A stretch of 64,000 nucleotides of DNA from Streptomyces tauricus (GTDB lineage: Bacteria; Actinomycetota; Actinomycetes; Streptomycetales; Streptomycetaceae). The stretch is from assembly GCF_014650955.1 (NCBI RefSeq), contig NZ_BMVY01000003.1, positions 124,001 to 188,000 of the forward strand, read 5' to 3'. A program made the translations under genes and the position numbers. The notes beneath the pieces were generated by a model, which worked only from the letters and a program-made list of their open reading frames with translations, had not been told where the DNA came from and did no database searches. Below are positions 8,966-17,881 of this stretch, one piece after another; the stretch's first letter is position 1, and each line of letters starts with the position of its first letter.

Positions 8966-9778
8966 CTAACTTCGCTCGCACACGAAGATCGCCGTGCCCG
9001 GGATCAGGTTTCCCCGAAGGGGCGACCAGCCGCCCCACTCCTGGGTGTTCCAGGCGGGCCACTCGGGCTCGACCAGGTCGACCAGCCGGAAACCGCCCGC
9101 CACCACGTCCCGGACGCGGTCGCCGACCGTCCTGTGGTGCTCGACGTACACCGCGTTCCCGTCCTCGTCCTGCTCGACGTACGGAGTGCGGTCGAAGTAG
9201 GAGGAGGCCACGCTCAGCCCTTCGGGCCCCGGCTCGTCGGGGAAGGCCCAGCGGACCGGATGCGTGACGGAGAAGACGAACCGGCCGCCCGGCCGCAGTA
9301 CCCGGTGCACCTCCCGCAGGACCGTCACGGGCTCGGCGACGAAGGGCAGCGCCCCGTACGCGGAGCACGCGAGGTCGAAGGAGCCGTCCGCGAAGGGCAG
9401 CGCCGTGGCGTCCGCCTCCACGAGCCGGACACTGTCGGCCCCGATCCGCAGGGCGTGCTGGAGCTGCCGGTGGGAGAGGTCCAGGGCGACCGGGCGGGCG
9501 CCCTGGGCGGCCAGCCAGCGCGAGCACTGGGCGGCCCCCGCGCCGATCTCCAGGACGTCCTTGTCCTTGAGGTCCTCCATCGGGCCGAGCAGCTCGGCCT
9601 CGATCTCGTCTAGGCCCTCGGGGCACCACACGAAACGGTCGTCGCCGAGGAACGTGCCGTGCTCGACCTGGTAGTCGTCCGCGTTCCGGTCCCACCAGCC
9701 GCGATTGGCACGGGAGCTCTCGGAGCCCCCGGCCGCGCGCCGGGTCGCCTCGGGCTCGGACGCTTCGAGCTCGGGCAC
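8966..9778 (-). CDS. Class I SAM-dependent methyltransferase
   Basis: 270 aa from the GTG at 9778. Motif I, VLEIGAGAAQCSRWL at about 75-89, is the SAM-binding loop; DLSHRQL (motif II Asp) and the RVLRPGGRFVFS strand follow, as in small-molecule methyltransferases of the Methyltransf_11 type. The N-terminus is an acidic Ser/Glu-rich repeat (ELEASEPEA). The true start is uncertain: a good GAGGGAG (9836-9830) lies further upstream but the codon at the right distance is an in-frame ATC, not a normal start. It is divergent from rpsA. The substrate is unknown. Confidence 0.85.
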   Translation of the reverse strand: MPELEASEPEATRRAAGGSESSRANRGWWDRNADDYQVEHGTFLGDDRFVWCPEGLDEIEAELLGPMEDLKDKDVLEIGAGAAQCSRWLAAQGARPVALDLSHRQLQHALRIGADSVRLVEADATALPFADGSFDLACSAYGALPFVAEPVTVLREVHRVLRPGGRFVFSVTHPVRWAFPDEPGPEGLSVASSYFDRTPYVEQDEDGNAVYVEHHRTVGDRVRDVVAGGFRLVDLVEPEWPAWNTQEWGGWSPLRGNLIPGTAIFVCERS

Positions 9779-10012
9779 CTCGGGTGAGGACGCTTCGGAC
9801 CGGGACGGTTCGGGCTCTTGGATGATCGGCTCCCTCGTATTAATCTGCGGTCACTTCCGTGCGGTCCGTCGCGCGGAACGTCCTGGCGGCGGTCACGAAA
9901 GTGGCACCACGGAATCCGCGTGACCCCGTGGCGGTGCCCGATGTACGGCTGCCGCCGCGTGGGTCTTGTGCCGGGTATGCGGCGATCCGCCCCGGGTGTG
10001 CGCCTTCGCGCA

Positions 10013-10041
10013 TTGACCCTGTCCGGCTGCCCCCGTATGCT
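10013..10041 (+). promoter_or_regulatory. rpsA promoter, HrdB-type consensus
   Basis: TTGACC at 10013-10018, a 17-bp spacer, then TATGCT at 10036-10041: a close match to the vegetative sigma factor consensus. Transcription should start near 10048, leaving a leader of about 210 nt before rpsA. The leader contains a short hairpin (GCCTGC pairing with GCAGGC near 10060-10085). The 481-bp gap from 9779 holds no other gene that I can support. Confidence 0.85.
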
Positions 10042-10259
10042 ACAAGTTGCGCTGCGGGCCTGCGCTCCTCAGACGTAGCAGGCTGCGCTCGCATCTGTCG
10101 TATGTCCCCTCGGTTTTCGAGGCGCCACCGGCGAGTGTTCTCATCGAACACGGCCCGGATTCGGCGCTTCCTTGGCTGTCCGGCCTTCTTCAGAGCGAAA
10201 CGGGCTCCCGGCGTAAGCAGTACCTACGACTCACTGTCCGTACCGGAGCCCTTTCCCAC

Positions 10260-11777
10260 ATGACGAGCAGCACCGAGACCACCTCTACCACGCCGCAGGT
10301 AGCGGTCAACGACATCGGCAACGAGGAAGCCTTCCTCGCCGCGATCGACGAGACGATCAAGTACTTCAACGACGGCGACATCGTCGATGGCGTCATCGTG
10401 AAGGTCGACCGGGACGAGGTCCTGCTCGACATCGGTTACAAGACCGAAGGTGTCATCCCGAGCCGCGAGCTCTCGATCAAGCACGACGTCGACCCGAACG
10501 AGGTCGTCAAGGTCGGCGACGAGATCGAAGCCCTTGTTCTCCAGAAGGAGGACAAGGAAGGCCGCCTGATCCTCTCGAAGAAGCGCGCCCAGTACGAGCG
10601 CGCCTGGGGCACCATCGAGAAGATCAAGGAAGAGGACGGCATCGTCACCGGCACCGTCATCGAGGTCGTCAAGGGTGGACTCATCCTTGACATCGGCCTC
10701 CGTGGCTTCCTGCCGGCATCTCTCGTCGAGATGCGCCGTGTCCGTGACCTCCAGCCCTACGTGGGCAAGGAGCTCGAAGCCAAGATCATCGAGCTGGACA
10801 AGAACCGCAACAACGTGGTCCTGTCCCGCCGTGCCTGGCTGGAGCAGACCCAGTCCGAGGTCCGCCAGACGTTCCTCACCACCCTGCAGAAGGGTCAGGT
10901 CCGCTCCGGCGTCGTCTCCTCGATCGTCAACTTCGGTGCGTTCGTGGACCTGGGTGGCGTCGACGGCCTGGTGCACGTCTCGGAGCTCTCCTGGAAGCAC
11001 ATCGACCACCCCTCCGAGGTTGTCGAGGTCGGCCAGGAAGTCACCGTCGAGGTCCTCGACGTGGACATGGACCGCGAGCGTGTCTCCCTGTCGCTGAAGG
11101 CGACGCAGGAAGACCCGTGGCAGCAGTTCGCCCGCACCCACCAGATCGGCCAGGTCGTGCCCGGAAAGGTCACGAAGCTGGTTCCGTTCGGTGCGTTCGT
11201 CCGCGTGGACGAGGGCATCGAGGGTCTGGTGCACATCTCCGAGCTGGCCGAGCGCCACGTGGAGATCCCGGAGCAGGTCGTCCAGGTCAACGACGAGATC
11301 TTCGTCAAGGTCATCGACATCGACCTCGAGCGCCGTCGCATCAGCCTCTCGCTGAAGCAGGCCAACGAGTCCTTCGGCGCGGACCCGGCCTCGGTCGAGT
11401 TCGACCCGACGCTCTACGGCATGGCCGCGTCGTACGACGACCAGGGCAACTACATCTACCCCGAGGGCTTCGACCCCGAGACCAACGACTGGCTCGAGGG
11501 TTACGAGTCCCAGCGTGAGGTGTGGGAGAACCAGTACGCCGAGGCTCAGACGCGCTTCGAGCAGCACCAGGCTCAGGTCATCAAGTCCCGCGAGGCGGAC
11601 GCCCAGGCCGAGGCCGAGGGTGTCGCCACCCCCGGTGCGGCTCCGGCCGCCTCCGGTGGCAGCGGTGGCGGTGGCGGCGGTTCGTACTCCTCGGAGTCGG
11701 ACGACAACTCCGGCGCCCTGGCGTCGGACGAGGCCCTGGCGGCTCTGCGCGAGAAGCTCGCCGGCGGCCAGAGCTGA
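10260..11777 (+). CDS. rpsA: 30S ribosomal protein S1
   Basis: 505-aa ribosomal protein S1, the mRNA-binding protein of the small subunit. Four S1 OB-fold repeats span about 35-105, 120-190, 205-275 and 290-360, with typical GxVVSSIVNFGAFVDL and VHVSELSW strands in repeats three and four. The acidic C-terminal third ends in a Gly/Ser-rich linker and a short helix. Four repeats with about 500 residues is the usual actinobacterial form. The frame is open upstream, but the ATG at 10260 gives the conserved N-terminus and leaves the promoter outside. Codon use is strongly biased, as expected for a highly expressed gene. Confidence 0.98.
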   Translation: MTSSTETTSTTPQVAVNDIGNEEAFLAAIDETIKYFNDGDIVDGVIVKVDRDEVLLDIGYKTEGVIPSRELSIKHDVDPNEVVKVGDEIEALVLQKEDKEGRLILSKKRAQYERAWGTIEKIKEEDGIVTGTVIEVVKGGLILDIGLRGFLPASLVEMRRVRDLQPYVGKELEAKIIELDKNRNNVVLSRRAWLEQTQSEVRQTFLTTLQKGQVRSGVVSSIVNFGAFVDLGGVDGLVHVSELSWKHIDHPSEVVEVGQEVTVEVLDVDMDRERVSLSLKATQEDPWQQFARTHQIGQVVPGKVTKLVPFGAFVRVDEGIEGLVHISELAERHVEIPEQVVQVNDEIFVKVIDIDLERRRISLSLKQANESFGADPASVEFDPTLYGMAASYDDQGNYIYPEGFDPETNDWLEGYESQREVWENQYAEAQTRFEQHQAQVIKSREADAQAEAEGVATPGAAPAASGGSGGGGGGSYSSESDDNSGALASDEALAALREKLAGGQS

Positions 11778-11808
11778 AAGCTCACCGCCAGCGGTAGCTA
11801 GCTGGTAA

Positions 11809-11844
11809 CCGCGGGTCCGCACCCTCTTGGGTGCGGGCCCGCGG
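11809..11844 (+). terminator. rpsA intrinsic terminator
   Basis: 16-bp stem (11809-11824 with 11829-11844) containing one U-G wobble, with a TCTT loop, 31 bp after the rpsA stop. Confidence 0.88.
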
Positions 11845-12016
11845 TGCGTTGTCCCCGACCGGCCCGCGGTGCGTTCTCCCCGCCTCGTGCGCCTCGCGCG
11901 GGTGCCCGTCGTGGGCATGAGAAGCCGGTAAGAGGCGGCAGCGGAGCGGTGTGAACCGGGAATGCCCCTGTCCTGGCCCGTGTTGTCGCATACGAACACG
12001 AGGAGGAGCGGTCACA

Positions 12017-12955
12017 GTGCTTGATCCGCAGGGTTTGTACGCATGGGAGCCGAAGGGCCTGGCCGTGGTCGACGTGGCACTGGCCCAGGAGTCGGCCGGT
12101 CTTGTCATGCTCTACCACTTCGACGGATACATCGACGCGGGCGAGACCGGCGACCAGATCGTCGACCGGGTGCTCGACTCGCTGCCCCACCAGGTCGTCG
12201 CGCGCTTCGACCACGACCGGCTCGTGGACTACCGCGCCCGCCGCCCGCTGCTGACGTTCAAGCGCGACCGCTGGGCCGACTACGAGGAGCCCACGCTGGA
12301 CGTGCGGCTCGTCCAGGACGCCACCGGCGCGCCCTTCCTGCTGCTGTCCGGGCCCGAACCGGACGTGGAGTGGGAGCGCTTCGCCGCGGCCGTCCAGCAG
12401 ATCGTGGAGCGCCTCGGTGTGCGGCTGTCCGTGAACTTCCACGGCATCCCCATGGGCGTCCCGCACACCCGCCCCGTGGGCCTCACCCCGCACGGCAACC
12501 GCACGGACCTCGTCCCCGGCCACCGCAGCCCCTTCGACGAGGCCCAGGTGCCCGGCAGCGCCGAGTCCCTGGTCGAGTACCGCCTCATGGAGGCCGGACA
12601 CGACGTCCTCGGAGTCGCCGCGCACGTGCCCCACTACATCGCCCGCTCCCCGTACCCGGACGCCGCGTTGACGGTCATGGAGTCGATCACGGCCGCGACC
12701 GGCCTGGTCCTGCCGGGCATCGCGCACGGGCTGCGCACCGAGGCGCACCGTACGCAGACGGAGATCGACCGGCAGATCCAGGAGGGCGACGAGGAACTCG
12801 TCGCCCTGGTCCAGGGACTTGAGCACCAGTACGACGCCGCAGCGGGCGCCGAGACACGGGGCAACATGCTCGCCGAGCCGGTGGACATCCCGTCCGCGGA
12901 CGAGATCGGGATGGAGTTCGAGAAGTTCCTGGCCGAGCGGGAGGGTGACGCGTAG
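12017..12955 (+). CDS. PAC2 family protein (proteasome assembly chaperone-like)
   Basis: 312-aa protein of the PAC2 family, named for a eukaryotic proteasome assembly chaperone; actinobacterial members are widespread but of unsettled function. Recognisable family stretches are [18 protein letters not shown] near the N-terminus, [13 protein letters not shown] in the middle and [15 protein letters not shown]. The C-terminus is a charged helical tail. The start is the GTG at 12017 with AGGAGGAG (12001-12008) 8 bp upstream; an in-frame reading 66 bp longer lacks a ribosome binding site. Confidence 0.9.
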   Translation: MLDPQGLYAWEPKGLAVVDVALAQESAGLVMLYHFDGYIDAGETGDQIVDRVLDSLPHQVVARFDHDRLVDYRARRPLLTFKRDRWADYEEPTLDVRLVQDATGAPFLLLSGPEPDVEWERFAAAVQQIVERLGVRLSVNFHGIPMGVPHTRPVGLTPHGNRTDLVPGHRSPFDEAQVPGSAESLVEYRLMEAGHDVLGVAAHVPHYIARSPYPDAALTVMESITAATGLVLPGIAHGLRTEAHRTQTEIDRQIQEGDEELVALVQGLEHQYDAAAGAETRGNMLAEPVDIPSADEIGMEFEKFLAEREGDA

Positions 12956-13085
12956 CTCGCTCTTCCCGAGCGGCTGCGCGGTACCGCCTCGCGGGCGGGC
13001 CGGTGGTCGGCCGCGGGTGCGTGGGGGCTGATCGCGTCGTTCCCCGCGCCCCTTCGGGGCACTCGCCGGGCTTATGCTGCTGGGC

Positions 13086-13712
13086 ATGTTGAAGGTGGGA
13101 CTGACCGGTGGGATCGGGGCCGGCAAGAGCGAGGTGTCGCGGCTGCTCGTGGAGCACGGTGCCGTGCTGATCGACGCCGACAGGATCGCGCGGGAGGTCG
13201 TCGCTCCGGGAACACCCGGGCTGGCGGCCGTGATCGACGCCTTCGGTAAGGAAGTGCTCGCCGCGGACGGCACCCTCGACCGGCCGAAGCTCGGCTCCAT
13301 CGTCTTCGCCGACGCGGACAGGCTCGCCGTGCTGAACTCGATCGTGCACCCCTTGGTGGGCGCCCGCTCCCGAGAGCTCGAAGAGGCCGCTTCGGCGGAC
13401 TCCGTCGTGGTGCACGACGTGCCCCTGCTCGCGGAGAACGGCCTCGCGAAGCTGTACGACCTCGTGATCGTGGTCGACGCGAGCACGGAGACACAGCTCG
13501 ACCGGCTCGTCCGGCTGCGCGGCATGACCGAGGAGGACGCCCGCGCCCGTATGGCGGCCCAGGCCACCCGCGAGAAGCGCCGGGAGATCGCGGACGTCGT
13601 CATCGACAACGACGTGCCCCTGGAAACGCTGCGGCGGCGCGTGCGGGCTGTGTGGGCGGACCTCGATCGGCGGGCCCGGGAGGCCGGGCAGCAGGAGGCG
13701 TCCTCGGAATAG
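13086..13712 (+). CDS. coaE: Dephospho-CoA kinase
   Basis: 208-aa enzyme for the last step of coenzyme A synthesis, phosphorylating the 3'-hydroxyl of dephospho-CoA. The P-loop GGIGAGKS lies at residues 7-14; IDADRIARE supplies the DxD region near residue 33, and [10 protein letters not shown] the conserved CoA-binding segment near 115. I start at the ATG at 13086, giving the family N-terminus MLKVGLTGG, rather than the ATG 12 bp upstream. Upstream (about 13039-13060) is an inverted copy of the dispersed GC-rich repeat with a small hairpin. Confidence 0.97.
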   Translation: MLKVGLTGGIGAGKSEVSRLLVEHGAVLIDADRIAREVVAPGTPGLAAVIDAFGKEVLAADGTLDRPKLGSIVFADADRLAVLNSIVHPLVGARSRELEEAASADSVVVHDVPLLAENGLAKLYDLVIVVDASTETQLDRLVRLRGMTEEDARARMAAQATREKRREIADVVIDNDVPLETLRRRVRAVWADLDRRAREAGQQEASSE

Positions 13713-13761
13713 TGGGTGTCCGCGAGGCGTTGACTCCCCGCAGTGAGGGAAGGAATTTGCC

Positions 13762-14142
13762 GTGCCCGAGACCAGCGGATTCGCCGGACGTACTCCGGAG
13801 ACGCATGTCATCGACTTCCGCGCCGCAGAGCAGCTGCTCGCCGCGCGGGACCCCAGGGGCGCGGTGAAGCTGCTCGACAACGTCATCGCCGCCTACCCGG
13901 AGAACACGGCTGCCCGGCTGCTGCGCGCGCGGGCCTTCTTCGCCGCGGCGCAGCTGCGCCCCGCCGAGCTGGAGTTCACCATCGTGCTGGAGCGCGAACC
14001 GGACAACGCCTTCGCGCACTTCGCGCTGGCCCGCACCTACGAGCGCTCCGGACAGCCGGCGCAGGCCAAGCGCCACTTCCGGCTCGCGGCGGCGCTGGAC
14101 CCGCAGCCGGAGTACCTGGCCGCGGCGCGGTTCGACTCCTGA
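13762..14142 (+). CDS. Tetratricopeptide repeat protein
   Basis: 126-aa soluble protein made of about three TPR units: alternating helices with A/G at positions 8 and 20, for example NTAARLLRARAFFAAAQLRP and NAFAHFALARTYERSGQ. TPR proteins are protein-interaction scaffolds; the partner is not indicated. The GTG at 13762 follows GAGGGAAGG. It is 49 bp downstream of coaE in the same direction and may be cotranscribed. Confidence 0.88.
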   Translation: MPETSGFAGRTPETHVIDFRAAEQLLAARDPRGAVKLLDNVIAAYPENTAARLLRARAFFAAAQLRPAELEFTIVLEREPDNAFAHFALARTYERSGQPAQAKRHFRLAAALDPQPEYLAAARFDS

Positions 14143-14213
14143 GCCGGGTCCGCTCCTGGTCCTGGACCGGGCCCACTCCTCGGCCTCGGTGCGGGTGATG
14201 GGCTCGGCCAGAT

Positions 14214-14477
14214 CTAGACGCGATGGTCCGGTGGCGGGTACGGCGGGATGTCGGGGCCCGGCTGATAGTGCGGCCCCTGGCGGAGATGCCTGAGGATCAT
14301 CGCCAGATCGACGGTGACGATCAGCCACAGCACCCCGCACGCGACCGCCCAGCCCGTCCGTCCGACGAGCGCGAACACGGCTGTCCCCGCGATCGCCCAG
14401 ACGAACCCCCACACACTCAGCCACAGGCGCGCTCGCAGCGCACTGCGCGCGGTTGTCGGTTCACTGCCCGTACGCAT
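14214..14477 (-). CDS. DUF6343-like small membrane protein
   Basis: 87-aa protein with a basic N-terminus (RTGSEPTTARSALRARL), two hydrophobic segments at about 22-42 and 48-66, and a Pro-rich tail ending PPYPPPDHRV. The arrangement matches the short Streptomyces family DUF6343, of unknown function. Start ATG at 14477; TAGGAG lies 10-12 bp upstream. It is divergent from the acyltransferase gene and only 81 bp from its start, so the two share a regulatory region. Confidence 0.78.
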   Translation of the reverse strand: MRTGSEPTTARSALRARLWLSVWGFVWAIAGTAVFALVGRTGWAVACGVLWLIVTVDLAMILRHLRQGPHYQPGPDIPPYPPPDHRV

Positions 14478-14558
14478 AGGGATCACTACTCCTACCGGAA
14501 AAACGTACTCTTCGTAGTGCACATTCACCTGGGGCGGGCGAGCGGACGGGGAACGGCT

Positions 14559-15545
14559 GTGCTGGTGGAGGAGCTGCGGGCGGACGAGAAGCTCGCCGGA
14601 TGGCTGAGAGATCTGGAGAGCGGGGGCGCACCGCGCACGGAGGCGGTCCTTCCCGACGCCATCGAGCTGCCGGACGTCCTGCTCGACCTGGCGGTACCGC
14701 ACGAGTGCGTCAACGAGCTGGTCGCACTGCGCGCCCGGCTGGTCGCGGACCCCGAGGCGTTGACGCTGCTCAGCCTGTGCGTCGACCGGTTCGTACGCGA
14801 CATGGGGAAGATCGGCGGGGGGTGGGAACCGCCGCCGTTCCCGGAGTCCACCGGGGCGCTGGGCCGTACCTTCCAGGTGTTCGTCTTCATCGCCGCGCTG
14901 CCGTACGTGCGCGCCTACCACCGGGAGCGGGACATCCCCGCGGACGTGTCCCGGCGCACCCTCGCCGACCTGGGCCGGAACCTGGCCGTGCACCGGCGGC
15001 GGACGGGCACGACAGGGCTGCTGGTGCCGTGGTGGATCGGGCTGCACTTCCACGGGGAGCTGTACCAGCTGGGGCGGCTGCAGTTCCAGCGCGCCCGGCT
15101 GGGCGGGCGCACCGGGCAGGCGGCGGCGGACGCGGGGCTCGGCACCGGGCCCGGCGAGCCCTGTCTGAGTCTGCACATCGCCGACTTCAGGGGACCGCTG
15201 TCGCCGGAGGCCATCGACCGGTCGCTGGGCCGGGCGCGGGAGTTCTTCGCGCGCCACTACCCGGACGAGCACTACGCGGTGGCGGTCTGCCACTCCTGGC
15301 TGCTCGACCGGCAGTTGACGCGGTATCTGTCCGCCGACTCCAACATCGTGCGCTTCCAGGAGCGGTTCCGGATCGCCTACGAGGAGACGAAGGCGGACGA
15401 CAAGGCACCCGTCGCGTTCGTTTTCGGCGACCCCGAGTTGCCCGTGGCGGACCTGCCGCGGCGGACCGGTGTGGAGCGGGCGGTGGGGGACCATCTGCGG
15501 GCGGGCGGCCACTGGTACGGCGGCCACGGCTGGTTCGCGCTGTGA
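14559..15545 (+). CDS. Acyltransferase domain protein (DUF5596-like)
   Basis: 328-aa soluble protein. The C-terminal two thirds look like a GNAT-fold acyltransferase of the DUF5596 type: FHGELYQLGRLQFQRARL near 165-182, LSLHIADFRGPLSPEAID near 205-222, and CHSWLLDRQL near 250. The substrate is unknown. The frame stays open for 330 bp upstream; I start at the GTG at 14559, preceded by ACGGGGA at 6 bp, because the upstream part is antisense to the DUF6343 gene. Confidence 0.82.
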   Translation: MLVEELRADEKLAGWLRDLESGGAPRTEAVLPDAIELPDVLLDLAVPHECVNELVALRARLVADPEALTLLSLCVDRFVRDMGKIGGGWEPPPFPESTGALGRTFQVFVFIAALPYVRAYHRERDIPADVSRRTLADLGRNLAVHRRRTGTTGLLVPWWIGLHFHGELYQLGRLQFQRARLGGRTGQAAADAGLGTGPGEPCLSLHIADFRGPLSPEAIDRSLGRAREFFARHYPDEHYAVAVCHSWLLDRQLTRYLSADSNIVRFQERFRIAYEETKADDKAPVAFVFGDPELPVADLPRRTGVERAVGDHLRAGGHWYGGHGWFAL

Positions 15546-15669
15546 CCGTCGGCTGAGCGGACCACGGTTTCCGCGGGCCGACCGCTCCGTGTCCTGGACG
15601 CGTCTCACTCGAACGGGTGAGTTGGGCGGACGTGGGAACGTGCGTGCGGACGTGGGCCGTTGGGCGGGT

Positions 15670-16365
15670 ATGACGATCGAGATGCGTGAGGGGTACGAAG
15701 GGACGGGGCCCGGCGCCATCACGCCGGACGGCTGCGCAGTCGAGCTGTACTCGCGGCTGCCCGTCGGGGAAGAGCCGGACATCATCGCCTCCGCCGTGCC
15801 GGCGGGGGCGCACATCCTCGAACTGGGCAGTGGCGTGGGGCGTATGACCCATCCGCTCCTGGAGCGGGGCTTCACGGTGACGGCCGTGGACGAGTCCGCC
15901 GAGATGCTGGAGCGGGTGCGAGGGGCGCGCACGATACGCGGCGCCATCGAGACGCTCGACCTGGACGAGAAGTTCGACGTGGTGATGCTCGCGTCGTTCC
16001 TCGTGCACGCCGGAGACGTCGAGGTCCGGCGCGGAATGCTGGACGTGTGCCGGAGTCATGTCGCGGACGGCGGCTGTGTGCTGATCCAGCGCGAGGGCGA
16101 GAACTACCACACCGACCTGCCCCGGGAGCGGCACGATCCGAGCGGGTTCACGATACGGATGCTGTCCGCGGAGCCGGTGGGGGACGGGGTCAACTCGGTG
16201 CGGGCCGAGTATGCGTTCCCGGACGCCGTATGGACGCAGACGTTCCTTGCCCGGCCGCTCAGCAAGGAGGAGTTCGAGGGGGCGCTGGGAGAGGCTGGGC
16301 TGCGGGTCGACCGGTATCTGACGGAGGACCGGGTGTGGGTGCGGGCGGTGCCGGTGGAGGCGTGA
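15670..16365 (+). CDS. Class I SAM-dependent methyltransferase
   Basis: 231 aa. Motif I is HILELGSGVGRMTHPLLERG at about 48-67, motif II the acidic TAVDES at about 72-77, and the family's post-motif strand FDVVMLASFLVHA lies near 103-115. It is a Methyltransf_25/11 type enzyme with an unassigned substrate. The start is the ATG at 15670; the open frame extends 200 bp upstream without a ribosome binding site. No operon partner is evident. Confidence 0.87.
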   Translation: MTIEMREGYEGTGPGAITPDGCAVELYSRLPVGEEPDIIASAVPAGAHILELGSGVGRMTHPLLERGFTVTAVDESAEMLERVRGARTIRGAIETLDLDEKFDVVMLASFLVHAGDVEVRRGMLDVCRSHVADGGCVLIQREGENYHTDLPRERHDPSGFTIRMLSAEPVGDGVNSVRAEYAFPDAVWTQTFLARPLSKEEFEGALGEAGLRVDRYLTEDRVWVRAVPVEA

Positions 16366-16479
16366 CCTTCGCGGTCCGCGGGGCGAGTTGCCGTGGGGCG
16401 ATGAGTTTTGGGAGGGGGGCCGGTCTACCTCTGTGACAGCAACGCGAGCCGTTGCTCCCGGAGAACTCAGGAGAACCCG

Positions 16480-16986
16480 ATGTCCGAGACCACCGTGCCC
16501 GCCGCCTCTGCCCCGGCCGTCCCTGCCACTTCCGCTCCGGCCGCCGCCTCCGCTCCGGCCGCCGCATCCGCCCCGGCCGGCGTCGTCGTCGCTGAGTCGG
16601 CGACCGCCCGGGGGCGCCGCGCCCGCCTCGCCCTGAAGGGGCTGCAGATACTGCTCGCGCTCTTCTATGTGATCGCGAGCGCGTTGCCCAAGCTCGTCGC
16701 GCACTCCTCGGCGGTCGAGTCGTTCGACGAGATCGGTTGGGGCAGCGCCGGGATGTACGCCATCGGACTTCTCGAACTGGCCGGCGGCATCGCGCTGCTG
16801 ATACCCGTGCTGGCCTCCGTGGCCGCCGTGTCGCTGAGCGCGCTGATGGTGGGCGCGTTCATCACCCAGGTCACCGTGTTCGACGGGGAGTACGCGGCGA
16901 CCCCGCTCATCCTGATCGTGCCGCTCGCACTGATCGCCTGGGCACGGCGGGAGCAGCTGCCCGTCGGCGGCTTGTCGCGCGCGTGA
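16480..16986 (+). CDS. DoxX-like integral membrane protein
   Basis: 168-aa protein with an Ala/Pro-rich disordered N-terminus (residues 1-40) and four hydrophobic segments at about 52-70, 85-105, 108-130 and 140-155. The pattern KGLQILLALFYVIASALPKL followed by YAIGLLELAGGIALLIP is typical of DoxX/SURF4-like proteins, several of which have quinone-linked redox roles. The start is the ATG at 16480 with CAGGAG 8 bp upstream. The function here is not determined. Confidence 0.82.
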   Translation: MSETTVPAASAPAVPATSAPAAASAPAAASAPAGVVVAESATARGRRARLALKGLQILLALFYVIASALPKLVAHSSAVESFDEIGWGSAGMYAIGLLELAGGIALLIPVLASVAAVSLSALMVGAFITQVTVFDGEYAATPLILIVPLALIAWARREQLPVGGLSRA

Positions 16987-17013
16987 AAGCGGGGGAGCGG
17001 CCCGACTTCCGCA

Positions 17014-17035
17014 GGGGCGCGGCGGGGAACTGCGC
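17014..17035 (+). repeat. Variant copy of the dispersed GC-rich motif
   Basis: GGGGCGCGG then CGGGGAACTGCGCG: the same core as at 597 and 7089 with a 3-bp CGG insertion. It lies 27 bp after the DoxX-like gene stop. Confidence 0.7.
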
Positions 17036-17115
17036 GCCCGGCCGCCAAGGACTCGCCCCCGTCCACGACCCCGGACCGCACGACGCGCCCCTGACACGGG
17101 GGGCTGCCCGGGGTC

Positions 17116-17205
17116 CCCGGACCGTTCGGGGTCCCTGGACCGGTTGGGGTCCCCGGATCGGTCGGGCTCCCTGGACCGTTCGGGCTCTCCGGACCGTTCG
17201 GGTTA
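17116..17205. repeat. 18-bp tandem repeat, five copies
   Basis: Five consecutive 18-bp units at 17116, 17134, 17152, 17170 and 17188 share the core GGACCGTTCGGG with a few substitutions. The last unit ends exactly on the stop codon (17203-17205) of the minus-strand S4-domain gene, so the array may affect transcript ends. Confidence 0.88.
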
Positions 17206-17793
17206 CTCGGCCGAGCCGAGCCCCCGCAGGCGTTCCAGTTCGCGGCGGTCGCGCTTGGTGGGGCGGCCCGTGCCCCGGTCGCGGATGCCCGCGGGGGCGA
17301 CGGCCTCGCGGGGCGGCGGCGGGGGACTGTTGTCGACGTAGCACTCGGCGGCGACCGGCGGCCCGACCCGCTTGCGGATCAAGCGCTTCACGATGACGAT
17401 CCGCTCCCGGTCCGCGTGCCGGAGGCGGACCTCGTCGCCCACGCGGACGGCGTACGCGGGCTTGACCCGTTCGCCGTTCACCCGGACGTGCCCGCCACGG
17501 CAGGCGGTGGCGCCCATGGAGCGGGTCTTCACCAGGCGTACGGACCAGATCCAGCTGTCGACGCGCACGGTCTCACCGCTCGCGGGCGCCGCCGCCTTCG
17601 CGACGGCCACGGCATCGGTCGGGCCGCCGCCCGTGTCACCGGTCGCGTCGCCGGTCCTGCCGTCGGTCGCGGAGGCGTCGGTGGCGGCACCGGCACTGGT
17701 ACCTGAATGGGCAGGGTCACCAATGCCGTCCGCAGCCCTCGGCCCGGCGTCCCCGCGCCGCCCCGCCTCGTTCCTCTGAGTCCCTGAAGCCAT
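17203..17793 (-). CDS. S4-domain RNA-binding protein, Hsp15-like
   Basis: 196-aa protein. An S4 RNA-binding domain covers about 77-135 (VRVDSWIWSVRLVKTRSMG, then HVRVNGERVKPAYAVRVGDE), followed by a basic C-terminus with RPTKRDRRELERLRGL. This matches the HslR/Hsp15 family, which in E. coli recycles stalled 50S subunits carrying peptidyl-tRNA. The first 75 residues are an Ala/Gly/Asp/Thr-rich low-complexity extension absent from the short (about 130 aa) family members. Start ATG at 17793. The stop codon lies inside the tandem repeat array. Confidence 0.87.
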   Translation of the reverse strand: MASGTQRNEAGRRGDAGPRAADGIGDPAHSGTSAGAATDASATDGRTGDATGDTGGGPTDAVAVAKAAAPASGETVRVDSWIWSVRLVKTRSMGATACRGGHVRVNGERVKPAYAVRVGDEVRLRHADRERIVIVKRLIRKRVGPPVAAECYVDNSPPPPPREAVAPAGIRDRGTGRPTKRDRRELERLRGLGSAE

Positions 17794-17881
17794 GGTCCGA
17801 CCTTAGTCCTCGGCGGGCGTGGGGCCGGAATCGTTTTCCGCCGCGTGGAGCCGGTGTTCTCGCCGGGCATACCGTGGCCGA

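Noticed and set aside
6122-9613. A 1163-codon open frame on the + strand
   Set aside because: It is antisense to hrpB and the methyltransferase; long open antisense frames are usual in GC-rich coding DNA and its product looks like no protein.
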